The notes under the pieces are model-generated. The model searched no databases, was not told where the DNA came from, and saw only the letters and a list, made by a program, of their open reading frames with translations. Below, in pieces: positions 27,102-36,463 of a DNA stretch of 64,000 nt. The number at the start of each line of letters is the position of its first letter. Position 1 is the stretch's first letter. The translations under genes were made by a program, and so were the position numbers. Where the stretch lies: contig NZ_JACYXM010000001.1 in assembly GCF_014843005.1 (NCBI RefSeq), positions 186,001 to 250,000 on the forward strand, in the 5' to 3' direction. Source of the stretch: Rhodanobacter sp. DHG33. GTDB lineage: Bacteria > Pseudomonadota > Gammaproteobacteria > Xanthomonadales > Rhodanobacteraceae.

Positions 27102-27118
27102 CATTATGTAGTACAAAT
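27102..27118 (-). promoter_or_regulatory. Putative GntR operator, site A (dgo operon)
   Basis: On the minus strand the site reads ATTTGTACTACATAATG. It overlaps the dyad TGTAC-ATTATGTA-GTACA (27098-27115) and lies 44 bp upstream of the gntR start. Related 17-mers occur at 41303-41319 and 43813-43829. The AT-rich string is conspicuous in GC-rich surroundings and resembles the TNGTNNNACNA-type sites of FadR-subfamily GntR proteins. Confidence 0.6.
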
Positions 27119-27162
27119 CATACCCATGGCCGCAAAACGCGGCCGCGGCAGGGAGAACAGGC

Positions 27163-27870
27163 ATGGTGAAACCCGTCGTGGTGCGCAACCTGCACGGTCA
27201 GGTAGTGCAGGAACTGGGCCGGCTGATCGTCGGGGGCGAGATCGCGCCCGGGCAGAACCTGCCGCGCGAGGAGCTGCTGGCCGAGCGCATGAAAGTGAGC
27301 CGCACTGCCTTGCGCGAGGCGATGAAGGTGCTGTCCGCCAAGGGCCTGATCGAATCGCGCCAGAAAACCGGCACCCGCGTGCGCGACACCCTGCACTGGA
27401 ACCAGCTCGATGCCGACGTGCTGGCCTGGCGCTGCGCCTCCATGCCCACCGACGATTTCGTCGACAAGCTGGTGGAAATGCGCGAGATCATCGAACCCGC
27501 GGCCGCTGCGGCCGCCGCACGCCGCCGCAACCCCGACCAGCTCGACCGCATCGAGGCTGCCTACGAGGCCATGGCCGCGTCGAACGACCGCGAGGAATGG
27601 TCCGTGGCGGATCTGGCCTTCCACGAGGCCGTGCTGCACGCCACGCACAACGAACTGATGATCTCGCTGTTTGCGGTAATCGAGACCGCGCTGGGCAGCT
27701 ACCTGGCCCTGTCGGCGCTCAAGGCCAGCGATTTCAAGTATTCGCTGCCGCACCACAAGAAGGTGCTGGACGCCGTCCGCCGCCGCCAGCCCGAAGTGGC
27801 GCGCGAGGCGATGCAGAAGATGGTGGCCGACTCGCGCAGCAACATCCGTCGCCACGCGAAGAAGGCATGA
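27163..27870 (+). CDS. GntR/FadR-family transcriptional regulator (DgoR-like)
   Basis: This 235-residue regulator has an N-terminal winged helix (residues about 12-75: LPREELLAERMKVSRTALREAMKVLSAKGLIESRQKTGTRV in outline, with the recognition helix at SRTALREAMKVL) and a C-terminal all-helical FCD ligand domain with metal-binding Asp/His positions (DLAFHEAVLHA; LPHHKKVLDAV). Leading the galactonate operon, it most likely senses galactonate or KDGal, as DgoR does. The stop overlaps the kinase start as ATGA. A dyad at 27098-27118 probably provides autoregulation, and related sites at two other promoters suggest a local regulon. Confidence 0.9.
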   Translation: MVKPVVVRNLHGQVVQELGRLIVGGEIAPGQNLPREELLAERMKVSRTALREAMKVLSAKGLIESRQKTGTRVRDTLHWNQLDADVLAWRCASMPTDDFVDKLVEMREIIEPAAAAAAARRRNPDQLDRIEAAYEAMAASNDREEWSVADLAFHEAVLHATHNELMISLFAVIETALGSYLALSALKASDFKYSLPHHKKVLDAVRRRQPEVAREAMQKMVADSRSNIRRHAKKA

Positions 27871-28793
27871 GCGGACTGATCGCACTCGACTGGGGTACCA
27901 GCAGCCTGCGTGCGTTCCGTTTCGACGCCACGGGCCGGCTTGAAGAGACACGTGCACGCCCGTGGGGCATCCGCCACCTGCCGGAAGGCGGCTACGACGC
28001 CGCGCTGGCCGGCATCACCGCCGGCTGGCCCGCACTGCCGCGCGTGGCCTGCGGCATGGTCGGCAGCCGCAACGGCTGGCGCGAGATGCCCTACCTCGAT
28101 CTTCCCGCGAATGCTGCGCAGCTCGGCAATGCGCTCGGATCCGTGCGCGCTGCCGACGGCATGGACGTCCACCTGATTCCCGGCCTGCGCGACGCGCACG
28201 GCCCCGACGTGATGCGCGGCGAGGAAACGCAGCTGATCGGCGCGCTGGTGTTGCGACCCGAGCTGAGCACGGCCTCCACCTTCATCCTGCCCGGCACGCA
28301 CAGCAAGTGGGCGGTGGTGCGCGACGGCGCGGTAACCGGCTTCCGCACCCTGATGACCGGCGAACTGTTCGCCGTGCTGCGGCAGCATTCCATCCTCGGC
28401 GCCAGCGGAGCCGAGGCCGCGAACGATGCGGAAGCCTTCGCCCGTGGCGTCGGCGCCGCCCGCGACAGCGGCGCGGCCGGCGCGCTGAGCCGGCTGTTCT
28501 CCGCACGCGCCTTGATGCTCGATGGCGCCTTGGCGCCCGCGTCCGTGCCCGACTACCTCTCCGGCCTGCTGATCGGCGAGGAATTCCGCGCCGCGCTGGC
28601 CGACGGCCTCGCCCGCCGCGACGCGCCGCTGCAGCTGATTGGCGAAGCCGCCTTGTGCGAACGCTATCGCCATGCGGCCGCGCTGTTCGACATCGAGCTG
28701 CCATCGCCGATCCCCGATGCCGCCGCGCATGGCCTGTGGCAACTGGCGGCGCAGGCCGACCTCATCCATTCCAGGGAACCCAGCGCATGCTGA
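27867..28793 (+). CDS. dgoK: 2-dehydro-3-deoxygalactonokinase
   Basis: This 308-residue cytosolic kinase phosphorylates 2-keto-3-deoxygalactonate. The N-terminal LIALDWGTSSLRAF is the phosphate-binding loop of the family, and further motifs are CGMVGSRNGW, MRGEETQLIGAL, LPGTHSKWAVV and LMTGELFAVL. The frame is open far upstream, but the start is ATG 27867, overlapping the gntR stop. A seven-base overlap with the aldolase continues the coupled operon. Confidence 0.94.
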   Translation: MSGLIALDWGTSSLRAFRFDATGRLEETRARPWGIRHLPEGGYDAALAGITAGWPALPRVACGMVGSRNGWREMPYLDLPANAAQLGNALGSVRAADGMDVHLIPGLRDAHGPDVMRGEETQLIGALVLRPELSTASTFILPGTHSKWAVVRDGAVTGFRTLMTGELFAVLRQHSILGASGAEAANDAEAFARGVGAARDSGAAGALSRLFSARALMLDGALAPASVPDYLSGLLIGEEFRAALADGLARRDAPLQLIGEAALCERYRHAAALFDIELPSPIPDAAAHGLWQLAAQADLIHSREPSAC

Positions 28794-29416
28794 CGCCGTG
28801 GCTCAAACCCTTGCCGCTGGTGGCGATACTGCGCGGCCTCGTGCCCGGCGAAGCCGTGGCCACCGGCCGCGCCATCGTCGATGCCGGTTTCCGCGTGCTG
28901 GAAGTGCCGCTGAACTCGCCGCAGCCGTTCGACAGCATCGCCCTGCTCGCCGAGGCGCTGGGCAAGGACGTGCTGGTGGGCGCGGGCACGGTGATGACAC
29001 CGGCCCAGGTCGAAGCCGTGGCGAACGCAGGCGGCCGGCTGATCGTGATGCCGCATGCCGACACCGCGGTGATCCGCGCCGCCAAGTCGGCCGGCCTGCT
29101 CTGCGTGCCCGGCGTGGCCACGCCCACCGAAGCCTTCGCCGCGCTCGCCGCCGGGGCCGATGGCCTGAAACTGTTCCCCGCCGAGCAGTTTTCGCCCGCC
29201 GTGCTCAAGGCCTGGCGCGCGGTGCTGCCGCGCGACGTGGCAGTGCTGCCGGTGGGCGGCGTCGCACCCGACAACATGGCGCCCTGGGTGATCGCGGGCG
29301 CCGCCGGCTTCGGTATCGGCTCGGCGCTGTTCGCACCCGGCCGCTCTCTCGATGACACCGCGCAACGCGCCCGCGCCTTTGCACAGGCCTGGCGCATTCT
29401 GGATAAGCACGCATGA
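28787..29416 (+). CDS. dgoA: 2-dehydro-3-deoxy-6-phosphogalactonate aldolase
   Basis: This 209-residue class I aldolase splits KDPGal to pyruvate and glyceraldehyde-3-phosphate. It shows the KDPG/KDPGal aldolase pattern: catalytic Glu39 in [17 protein letters not shown], and the Schiff-base Lys128 in [10 protein letters not shown], followed by [15 protein letters not shown] after the glutamate is typical of DgoA rather than of the glucose-type Eda. It overlaps dgoK by 7 bp and dgoD by 4 bp. Confidence 0.94.
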   Translation: MLTPWLKPLPLVAILRGLVPGEAVATGRAIVDAGFRVLEVPLNSPQPFDSIALLAEALGKDVLVGAGTVMTPAQVEAVANAGGRLIVMPHADTAVIRAAKSAGLLCVPGVATPTEAFAALAAGADGLKLFPAEQFSPAVLKAWRAVLPRDVAVLPVGGVAPDNMAPWVIAGAAGFGIGSALFAPGRSLDDTAQRARAFAQAWRILDKHA

Positions 29417-30561
29417 AGATCACCAAGCTCACCGTCTACAAGGTGCCGCCGCGCTGGCTGTTCCTGCGCATCGACACCGATGCCGGCATCAGCGGCTGGG
29501 GCGAACCGGTGGTGGAAGGCCGCGCACACACCGTGGCCGCCGCCGTGGAGGAGCTGTCGGACTATCTGATCGGCAAGGACCCGCGCCACATCGAGGATCA
29601 CTGGAGCGTGCTCTACCGCGGCGGCTTCTACCGCGGCGGCCCGGTGCTGATGAGCGCGATCGCCGGCATCGATCAGGCACTGTGGGACATCAAGGGCAAG
29701 GACCTCGGCAAGCCGGTGCACGAACTGCTCGGCGGCCCGGTGCGCGACCGCATCCGCGTGTACTCGTGGATCGGCGGCGACCGGCCGGCCGATACGGCCA
29801 AGGCAGCGCAGGATGCCGTGGCGCGCGGCTTCACCGCGGTGAAGATGAACGCCACCGAGGAACTGCAGTACATCGACACCTACGACAAGGTCGAGCGCGT
29901 ACTGGAAAACGTGCAGGCCATCCGCGACGCGGTGGGGCCGCACATCGGCATCGGCGTGGATTTCCACGGCCGCGTGCACAAGCCGATGGCCAAGGTGCTG
30001 ATGCGCGAACTGGCGCCGTTCAAGCTGATGTTCATCGAGGAACCGGTGCTCTCCGAATACCTGGAATGCATCCCCGAGCTGGCCGCGATCTCGCCCGCGC
30101 CGATCGCGCTGGGCGAACGCCTGTACTCGCGCTACGACTTCAAGCGCGTGCTGCAGACCGGCGGCGTGGACATCATCCAGCCGGACCCCTCGCATGCGGG
30201 CGGCATCACCGAAACGCGCAAGATCGCCGCGATGGCCGAGGCCTACGACGTGGGGCTGGCGCTGCACTGCCCGCTGGGTCCGATCGCGCTGGCCGCCAAC
30301 CTGCAGCTGGACGCGGTGTGCCACAACGCCTTCATCCAGGAACAGAGCCTGGGCATCCACTACAACGCCAGCAACGACCTGCTCGACTACGTCACCGACC
30401 GCAGCGTGTTCGCCTACGCCGACGGTTACGTGGGCATGCCGAAGGGGCCGGGTCTGGGCATCGAGGTGAACGAGGCCTACGTGGCCGAGCGCGCCAAGGT
30501 GGGCCACCAGTGGCACAACCCGGTGTGGCGCCATGCCGACGGCAGCGTGGCGGAGTGGTGA
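29413..30561 (+). CDS. dgoD: D-galactonate dehydratase
   Basis: This 382-residue enolase-superfamily enzyme converts galactonate to 2-keto-3-deoxygalactonate with Mg2+. The residue numbers coincide with those of E. coli DgoD: Asp183 and His185 in GVDFHGR, Glu209 in FIEEP, Glu235 in LGERL and His285 in LHCPLGP. The match of spacing and residues makes the specificity unusually secure. It overlaps dgoA as ATGA and the following SDR gene as GTGA. Confidence 0.97.
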   Translation: MKITKLTVYKVPPRWLFLRIDTDAGISGWGEPVVEGRAHTVAAAVEELSDYLIGKDPRHIEDHWSVLYRGGFYRGGPVLMSAIAGIDQALWDIKGKDLGKPVHELLGGPVRDRIRVYSWIGGDRPADTAKAAQDAVARGFTAVKMNATEELQYIDTYDKVERVLENVQAIRDAVGPHIGIGVDFHGRVHKPMAKVLMRELAPFKLMFIEEPVLSEYLECIPELAAISPAPIALGERLYSRYDFKRVLQTGGVDIIQPDPSHAGGITETRKIAAMAEAYDVGLALHCPLGPIALAANLQLDAVCHNAFIQEQSLGIHYNASNDLLDYVTDRSVFAYADGYVGMPKGPGLGIEVNEAYVAERAKVGHQWHNPVWRHADGSVAEW

Positions 30562-31334
30562 GCGCGATGGCCGACCGCTACGCCAGCTACCCCAGCCTGC
30601 GCGAGCGCAGCGTACTGATCACCGGCGGTGCCAGCGGCATCGGCGCGTCCTTCGTCGAACACTTCGCGCGGCAGGGCGCGAAGGTGGCTTTCCTCGACGT
30701 GGACGAAGCCGGCGCGCGGTCCGTGCTCGACGGCCTGCAGGACGCGCCGCACGCGCCGCTGTTCCTGCGTTGCGACCTCACCGATCTCGACGCGCTGCAT
30801 GCCGCCATCGCCGCCGCGCGCGCGCACGTCGGCCCCATCGCGGTGCTGGTCAACAACGCCGCCAACGACGTGCGCCACGCGTTGGCCGACGTGGATGCCG
30901 CCGCGTTCGAGCGCAACGTGGCAGTGAACCTGCGCCACCAGGTGTTCGCCACGCAAGCGGTGATCCCCGACATGCAAGAGCTCGGCGGCGGCTCCATCGT
31001 CTGCCTCGGCTCCACCGGCTGGATGAAGAAGAACGCCGGCTACCCGCTGTACGCGATGGCCAAGGCCGCCGTGCACGGCTTCGTCAACGGCATGGCGCGC
31101 GAGCTCGGCCAGCAGAACATCCGCATCAACGCGCTGGTGCCCGGCTGGGCGATCACCGAGAAGCAGCGCGCGCTGTGGCTGGACGCCGAAGGCGAGGCCG
31201 AGATCGCGCGCGTGCAATGCATGCCCGGCTATCTGATGGCCGAGGATCTGGCGCGCATGGCGCTGTTCCTCGCCGCGGACGACAGCCGCATGTGCACCGG
31301 CCAGGATTTCATCGTGGACGGCGGCTGGGTATGA
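30558..31334 (+). CDS. SDR-family sugar dehydrogenase (probable galactose 1-dehydrogenase)
   Basis: This NAD(P)-dependent short-chain dehydrogenase of 258 residues has the Rossmann motif [15 protein letters not shown], the catalytic Ser in CLGSTGW and the Tyr-Ala-Met-Ala-Lys active site. The Asp in FLDVDE after the second strand favours NAD+. I chose GTG 30558, which overlaps the dgoD stop as GTGA; ATG 30567 is an alternative. Between galactonate dehydratase and a lactonase, it most plausibly oxidises D-galactose (or a related aldose) at C1 to the lactone, the first step of the De Ley-Doudoroff route. The substrate is inferred from context. Confidence 0.88.
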   Translation: MSAMADRYASYPSLRERSVLITGGASGIGASFVEHFARQGAKVAFLDVDEAGARSVLDGLQDAPHAPLFLRCDLTDLDALHAAIAAARAHVGPIAVLVNNAANDVRHALADVDAAAFERNVAVNLRHQVFATQAVIPDMQELGGGSIVCLGSTGWMKKNAGYPLYAMAKAAVHGFVNGMARELGQQNIRINALVPGWAITEKQRALWLDAEGEAEIARVQCMPGYLMAEDLARMALFLAADDSRMCTGQDFIVDGGWV

Positions 31335-32236
31335 GCGCGCCGATGCAGGCCGTGCTCGAGGCGCGCAACACGCTGGGCGAAGGCATCACCTGGTGCGACC
31401 GCGCGCAGGCGCTGTACTGGACCGACATCCACGCCTCCACGCTGTGGCGCTACACGCCATCCGGCGGCGAGGCGAAGCAATGGCGGCTGCCCGAACGCCT
31501 CGCCTCCTTCGTGCTGTGCGAAGCGGACGGCTGGCTGCTGCTGGCACTGGCTTCGCGACTGGCGTTCTTCCGCCTCGCCGACGGTGCGCTGCACACGCTG
31601 CACGAAGTGGAACCGCAGCTGCCCACGCGCTGCAACGACGGCGCCTGCGACCGGCAGGGCCGCTTCGTGTTCGGCACCCTGCACGAACCCGCCGACGGCG
31701 GCGCGAAGCAGCCCATCGGCGGGTTCTGGCGCCTGCGCGCCGACCTCACGCTGGAAAAGCTGCCGCTGGAAGGCGTGGCGATCAGCAACAGCCTCGCCTT
31801 CAGTCCCGACGGCCGCACGCTGTACTACTGCGATTCGCTGGCACGCACGATCCGCTGCTGCGACTACGGCGACACGCTGGGCGACACGCGCCTGTTCGCC
31901 GACCTGCGCGACACCGCAGGCGAGCCGGACGGCTCCTGCGTCGATGCCGACGGTGGCCTGTGGAACGCGCAATGGGGTCTGGGCCGCGTGGTGCGCTACC
32001 GCGCCGACGGCAGCCTCGACCGCATCCTGCCGCTGCCCGCGCGCCAGCCCACGCGCCCCGCCTTCGGCGGATCGGCGCTGGACACGCTCTACGTCACCAG
32101 CGCCCGCGACGGCCTCGGTGCCGATACGCTGGCGGGCGAGCCGCTGGCCGGCGCGCTGTTCGCCGCGCAGATCGACGTGCGCGGCCTGCCCGAGCCACGC
32201 TTTGCAGGCACGCCGCCAGTGGGCGACACTCCATGA
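31331..32236 (+). CDS. SMP-30/gluconolactonase-like sugar lactonase
   Basis: This 301-residue six-bladed beta-propeller enzyme has the SMP-30 signatures LGEGITWCDRAQALYWTDI (Glu metal ligand), RCNDGACDRQGRFVFGT, AISNSLAFSPDGRTLYYCDS and EPDGSCVDADGGLWNAQW (metal-binding Asn and Asp residues). It would open the galactonolactone made by the upstream SDR. It overlaps the SDR as ATGA and is followed after 54 bp by the MFS transporter. Confidence 0.92.
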   Translation: MSAPMQAVLEARNTLGEGITWCDRAQALYWTDIHASTLWRYTPSGGEAKQWRLPERLASFVLCEADGWLLLALASRLAFFRLADGALHTLHEVEPQLPTRCNDGACDRQGRFVFGTLHEPADGGAKQPIGGFWRLRADLTLEKLPLEGVAISNSLAFSPDGRTLYYCDSLARTIRCCDYGDTLGDTRLFADLRDTAGEPDGSCVDADGGLWNAQWGLGRVVRYRADGSLDRILPLPARQPTRPAFGGSALDTLYVTSARDGLGADTLAGEPLAGALFAAQIDVRGLPEPRFAGTPPVGDTP

Positions 32237-32290
32237 GTACCGCAGCCATCCGATAAAGCCGTACGTGCGCCATTCCACGGGGAGACATTG

Positions 32291-33682
32291 ATGAGCATCA
32301 CCAGCGCAGCACCCGCCGCCAGGCACAGCAAGGCCACCGCCATCTTCGTCTGCATCCTCGCCGCGCTGGCGGGGCTGATGTTCGGCCTGGACATCGGCGT
32401 GATTTCCGGCGCGCAGCAGTTCCTGCAGAAGGACTTCGGCATCGGCGACGACACCCTGGGCTGGATCGTCAGCGTGATGATGCTCGGCGCTGCACTTGGC
32501 GCGCTGGTCGCCGGCTGGCTGTCCAGCCAGCTGGGCCGCAAGCGCACGATGATCCTCGGCGCCGTGCTGTTCGTCGGCGGCTCCGTGCTGTGCGGCCTGG
32601 CGCCGACGCCGGAGGTGCTGATCGTTGGCCGCCTCGTGCTGGGTGTCGCCATCGGCCTGGCCAGCTTCACCGCACCGCTCTACCTCGCCGAAGTCGCGCC
32701 CGAATCGATCCGCGGCGCGATGATCTCGATGTATCAGCTGATGATCACGATCGGCATCCTGGTCGCCTTCCTTTCCGACACCGCGCTCAGCTATTCGGGC
32801 AATTGGCGCTGGATGCTGGGCATCATCGCCATCCCCGGCGCGCTGTTCCTGTTCGGTGTGGCCTTCCTGCCGGAAAGCCCGCGCTGGTTGCTGATGAAGG
32901 GCCGCCAGGACGAAGCCGAACAAGTGCTGGAGAAACTGCTAGGCAACCGCGATGCCATTGCCAAGGAAGTCGGCGAAATCAAGGAGCAGCTGAAGACGCC
33001 GCAGCGCGGCTTGCAGATGTTCCTGCAGAACACCAACTTCCGCCGCTCGGTGGGGCTGGGCGTGCTGCTGCAGGTGATGCAGCAGCTCACCGGCATGAAC
33101 GTGGTGATGTACTACGCGCCGCGCATCTTCCAGGGCATGGGCTACGACACCGAATCGCAGATGTGGTTTACCGCCATCGTCGGCCTGGTGAACGTGCTGG
33201 CCACCTTCATCGCCATCGGCCTGGTGGACAAGCTGGGTCGCAAGCCCATCCTCTACGTCGGCTTCGTGGTGATGGCGATCGGTCTCGGCGTGGTCGGCAG
33301 CATGATGAAGCTGGGCATCCATTCGCACGGTCAGCAATATTTCACCGTGGGCATGCTGCTGGTGTTCATCGTGGGCTTCGCGATGTCGGCGGGCCCGCTG
33401 ATCTGGACGCTGTGCTCGGAAATCCAGCCGCTCAAGGGCCGCGACTTCGGCATCGGCTGTTCCACCTTCACCAATTGGGCGGCCAACTGGCTGGTCGGCC
33501 TCTCGTTCCTGCCGCTGCTCAACGGCATCGGCCAGGCCGAGACGTTCTGGCTCTACGGTGCCTTCAACGTCGTGTTCATCGCGCTCACCTATTGGCTGGT
33601 GCCGGAAACCAAGGGCGTCACGCTGGAGCAGATCGAGCGCAACCTGATGGCCGGCAAGGCGCTGCGGCAGATCGGGCGCTGA
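32291..33682 (+). CDS. MFS sugar:proton symporter (GalP/sugar porter family)
   Basis: This 463-residue inner-membrane protein has 12 predicted helices and the sugar-porter marks GLMFGLDIGVISGA, GRKRTMILG, PESPRWLLMKGR, QQLTGMNVVMYYAP, DKLGRKP and PETKGVTLEQIE. The QQLTG-MN motif is typical of galactose/glucose/xylose porters. I chose ATG 32291 because GGGGAGA lies seven bases upstream; a TTG precedes it directly. As the last gene of the dgo operon it probably brings free galactose into the cytosol. Confidence 0.93.
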   Translation: MSITSAAPAARHSKATAIFVCILAALAGLMFGLDIGVISGAQQFLQKDFGIGDDTLGWIVSVMMLGAALGALVAGWLSSQLGRKRTMILGAVLFVGGSVLCGLAPTPEVLIVGRLVLGVAIGLASFTAPLYLAEVAPESIRGAMISMYQLMITIGILVAFLSDTALSYSGNWRWMLGIIAIPGALFLFGVAFLPESPRWLLMKGRQDEAEQVLEKLLGNRDAIAKEVGEIKEQLKTPQRGLQMFLQNTNFRRSVGLGVLLQVMQQLTGMNVVMYYAPRIFQGMGYDTESQMWFTAIVGLVNVLATFIAIGLVDKLGRKPILYVGFVVMAIGLGVVGSMMKLGIHSHGQQYFTVGMLLVFIVGFAMSAGPLIWTLCSEIQPLKGRDFGIGCSTFTNWAANWLVGLSFLPLLNGIGQAETFWLYGAFNVVFIALTYWLVPETKGVTLEQIERNLMAGKALRQIGR

Positions 33683-33778
33683 GACGGAACCGATGACATC
33701 CAGCCGCGGCCCTCGTGAGCGCCGCGGCTGGCGGAATCGACCAAGTCCGCCCCTATTGAATGCGCGACAGCGTGGTGC

Positions 33779-34927
33779 CTAGCGAGCCGCACCACCATCC
33801 ACCGAGAAGCGGTAGATGATGTGGCTGCGATAGGTCTGCCCCGGCGCCAGCCGGGCCGGGCCGAAGCCGGGATGGTTGGGTGTGTCCGGGAACCGCTGCG
33901 GCTCCAGCACGAAGGCATCGCCCTGACGGTAGATGCGGCCCGACTTGCCCAGGCTGGTGCCGTCGAGGAAATTGCCCGAATAGAACTGCAGGCCCGGCTG
34001 TGCGGAGTAGAGCTCCAGCACGCGACCGCTGTGTGGATCCTCCACCTTCGCCACCAGCCGCGGCGCGGACGCTTCCGTGCGGCTGATCACCCAGTTCATG
34101 TCGTAGCCATGTCCGAGCAGGAGCTGCGGCTCCTTGCCGTCGCGGATGTCGCGGCCGATCGGCTTGCCCTGGCGGAAGTCGTAGTCGGTACCGGCCACGG
34201 CGCGGAACTCGCCGGTGGGAATCAGCGTGTCGTCCACCGGCGTGATGCTGTCGCCCGGGATGGTGAGGATGTCGTCGTACACGCTGCCCGAGCCTTCGCC
34301 GCCCAGATTCCAGTAGGTGTGGTTGCTGAGGTTGACGATGGTGGGCTTGTCGGTGGTGGCGCTGTAGTCGATGTCCAGCTCGTGGCCGGCCTTGAGCGTG
34401 TAGGTGGCGGTGGCGGTGAGCGTGCCGGGGTAGCCCTGGTCGCCGTCGGGGCTGACGTACTGCAGAGTCACGCTGGGTTCGGGCGACTTCGCCACCTTCA
34501 CCACCTGCCACACCACCTTGTCGAAACCCTTCGTGCCGCCATGCAGCGAGTTCGGCCCGTCGTTGATGGTGAGCTGGTAGTTCTTGCCGTCCAGCGTGAA
34601 GCGGCCCTTGGCAATGCGGTTGGCGAAGCGTCCCACCGTGGCGCCGAAGTACTGCGGCTTGGCCAGGTAATCGTGCAGGTCGGGATAGGCCAGCACCACG
34701 TCGGCGAGCTTGCCATGGCGGTCGGGCAGCGTGAGCGACTGCAGGCTCGCGCCCAGGCTGATCACGCGGGCGGTGAACCCATGGCCGTCGTCCAGCGTCA
34801 CCACCTCCACCTTGCGCCCATCGGGCATGTTGCCAAAGGTGGTCTGGCTGACATCAGCCGCGCTGCACAGCCAGGGCGCAGCCAATCCCGGCAGGAAGAA
34901 AACGCAAACGGCCAGGTGCCTGTTCAT
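33779..34927 (-). CDS. galM: Exported aldose 1-epimerase (galactose mutarotase)
   Basis: This 382-residue enzyme carries a signal peptide (LPGLAAPWLCSAADV), so it works in the periplasm. The GalM fold is shown by FGATVGRFANRIAKGRF, the catalytic His in NSLHGGTKGFDK and in LSNHTYWNLGG, and the catalytic Glu in VLEPQRFPDTPNHP. It would equilibrate the anomers released by the exported glycosidases before uptake. A small TCGGGC-AA-GCCCGA hairpin (34956-34969) lies just upstream. It is the last gene of the TonB receptor - GH63 - permease - galM series, 192 bp after the permease. Confidence 0.94.
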   Translation of the reverse strand: MNRHLAVCVFFLPGLAAPWLCSAADVSQTTFGNMPDGRKVEVVTLDDGHGFTARVISLGASLQSLTLPDRHGKLADVVLAYPDLHDYLAKPQYFGATVGRFANRIAKGRFTLDGKNYQLTINDGPNSLHGGTKGFDKVVWQVVKVAKSPEPSVTLQYVSPDGDQGYPGTLTATATYTLKAGHELDIDYSATTDKPTIVNLSNHTYWNLGGEGSGSVYDDILTIPGDSITPVDDTLIPTGEFRAVAGTDYDFRQGKPIGRDIRDGKEPQLLLGHGYDMNWVISRTEASAPRLVAKVEDPHSGRVLELYSAQPGLQFYSGNFLDGTSLGKSGRIYRQGDAFVLEPQRFPDTPNHPGFGPARLAPGQTYRSHIIYRFSVDGGAAR

Positions 34928-35119
34928 CGTGCGGTCCCCGCTTCATGGAATGACATCGGGCAAGCCCGAACATCCACAAATAATAGGACATTTGGCAGGC
35001 ATCCCTACCCCACTCCGATATTTCGGGCGGAGATGCGTCGGCTCGTCGCGAGCTGCCTGTCACTGCGTCGCATCGGCCGGCAACCATGTTCACTCAGACG
35101 GGTGCCGCGGCGGCGATCG

Positions 35120-36421
35120 TCAGGCGATGGCTGATGAAGCGCGCCGCGTCTGCCACACGTAGACCGGCAGCCCCAGCGCCAGCAGGATGAGGTTCCAGTA
35201 AGCCGCATCCGCGCCCGCACCGATCACGGCCCAGATCGAAAAGCCGAACGCGGCGCAGGCGAGCAGCGGATCGCGCAACGGCACGGGCCGGCCTTCCCGA
35301 TACGCCAGCGCCACGTCCGCCATGGCGCAGAACAGGTAGGCGACCACGTTGCTCAGGGTGGTCAGCAGCACCACGAAGGTGAACATGCCGACCATGCCGC
35401 GGCTGTAGTTCGCCAGCACCAGCAGGCTGTTGACCACCGCCGCGACCAGCAGGGCCGGCACGGGTACGCCGCGCTTGGATTCGCGCGCGAAGAACTTCGG
35501 GAACAAGCCATCCTGCGCCACCGCCTGCGGGAACTGCCCGGCGATCAGCGTCCAGCCGTTGAGCGCGCCGAAACACGAGATGGCGGCGGCTCCCGCGATG
35601 AGATAGCTCGCCCAGCCGCCCCACAGGATCTGTCCCGCATCGGCGAACGGCGCCTGCGATTTCGCCAGCACCGGCGCGGGCAGCATGCCCATCACCGCCG
35701 TGGTGCAGGCTACATAGACCAGCGCCGCGATCAAGGTTCCCAGCAGGGTCGCGCGCGGGATGGTTTTCTCCGGATCACGCACGTGCCCCGCCGGGATGGT
35801 GGCGCATTCCACGCCCACGAACGCGAACAGCGTCGCGGTCATGCTGATGTTGACGGCGCTCCATGGCGAGCCCGCTTGCTTGCCCGGCGCCAGCAGATGC
35901 GGATCGAAGTGCGACAGGCCGAACAGCACCAGCGCGAGCAGCGGCGCGATCTTCAGCACCGTGGTCACCACCTGCACCACGCCCGCGCTGCGCACGCCGG
36001 CCATGTTCACGAAAGTGGCCACCCAGATCGCCGCCAGCGCGGTCAGCGCACCGAACAGCGGACTGGCGCCCACGGCCGGCACGAAGGTCGAGAGGTAACT
36101 GGCGAAGGCCACCGCGATCGCCGCGTTGCCGCCGATCGACGAGAACCAGTAAACCCACGCCACCAGGAAACCGATGCAGTCGCCGAAGGCTTCGCGGCTG
36201 TACGCATAGGGGCCGCCGGCGCGCGGCGCACGCCTGGCGAGGCGATAGAACACGCCTGCCAGCAGCATCGCTCCCACGGCACTCAACAGCCATCCAGCCA
36301 GGCTGTAGCCGCCGTAAGGTGCCAGCGTCGCGGGCAGCATGAACACGCCCGACCCGATCATGTTGCCCAGGACCAGCGCCGTGGCGGTGACCAATCCGAT
36401 CTGCCGTTTGCTCACGCCCAT
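35120..36421 (-). CDS. APC-superfamily amino-acid permease (AdiC/YjeH-like)
   Basis: This 433-residue inner-membrane protein has about 12 hydrophobic helices. The first carries GNMIGSGVFMLPA, the substrate-binding loop shared with AdiC-type transporters; GGPYAYSREAFG and FVGVECATIPAGHVRDPEKTIPRAT also fit. Basic amino acids, polyamines or their derivatives are plausible substrates. Its place between a glycosidase gene and a mutarotase gene is unusual for an amino-acid carrier. It makes sense if the glycoside broken down here releases an amino acid such as hydroxylysine, which is inference. Confidence 0.88.
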   Translation of the reverse strand: MGVSKRQIGLVTATALVLGNMIGSGVFMLPATLAPYGGYSLAGWLLSAVGAMLLAGVFYRLARRAPRAGGPYAYSREAFGDCIGFLVAWVYWFSSIGGNAAIAVAFASYLSTFVPAVGASPLFGALTALAAIWVATFVNMAGVRSAGVVQVVTTVLKIAPLLALVLFGLSHFDPHLLAPGKQAGSPWSAVNISMTATLFAFVGVECATIPAGHVRDPEKTIPRATLLGTLIAALVYVACTTAVMGMLPAPVLAKSQAPFADAGQILWGGWASYLIAGAAAISCFGALNGWTLIAGQFPQAVAQDGLFPKFFARESKRGVPVPALLVAAVVNSLLVLANYSRGMVGMFTFVVLLTTLSNVVAYLFCAMADVALAYREGRPVPLRDPLLACAAFGFSIWAVIGAGADAAYWNLILLALGLPVYVWQTRRASSAIA

Positions 36422-36463
36422 GTTCGATGACCGCCCTTGGCTTTGTGTTGCATGTCGAGCCCG

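Noticed and set aside
33702-33731. Terminator between the MFS gene and galM
   Set aside because: CAGCCGCGG/CCGCGGCTG can pair, but the loop is long and there is no T-run, so I do not list it as a terminator.
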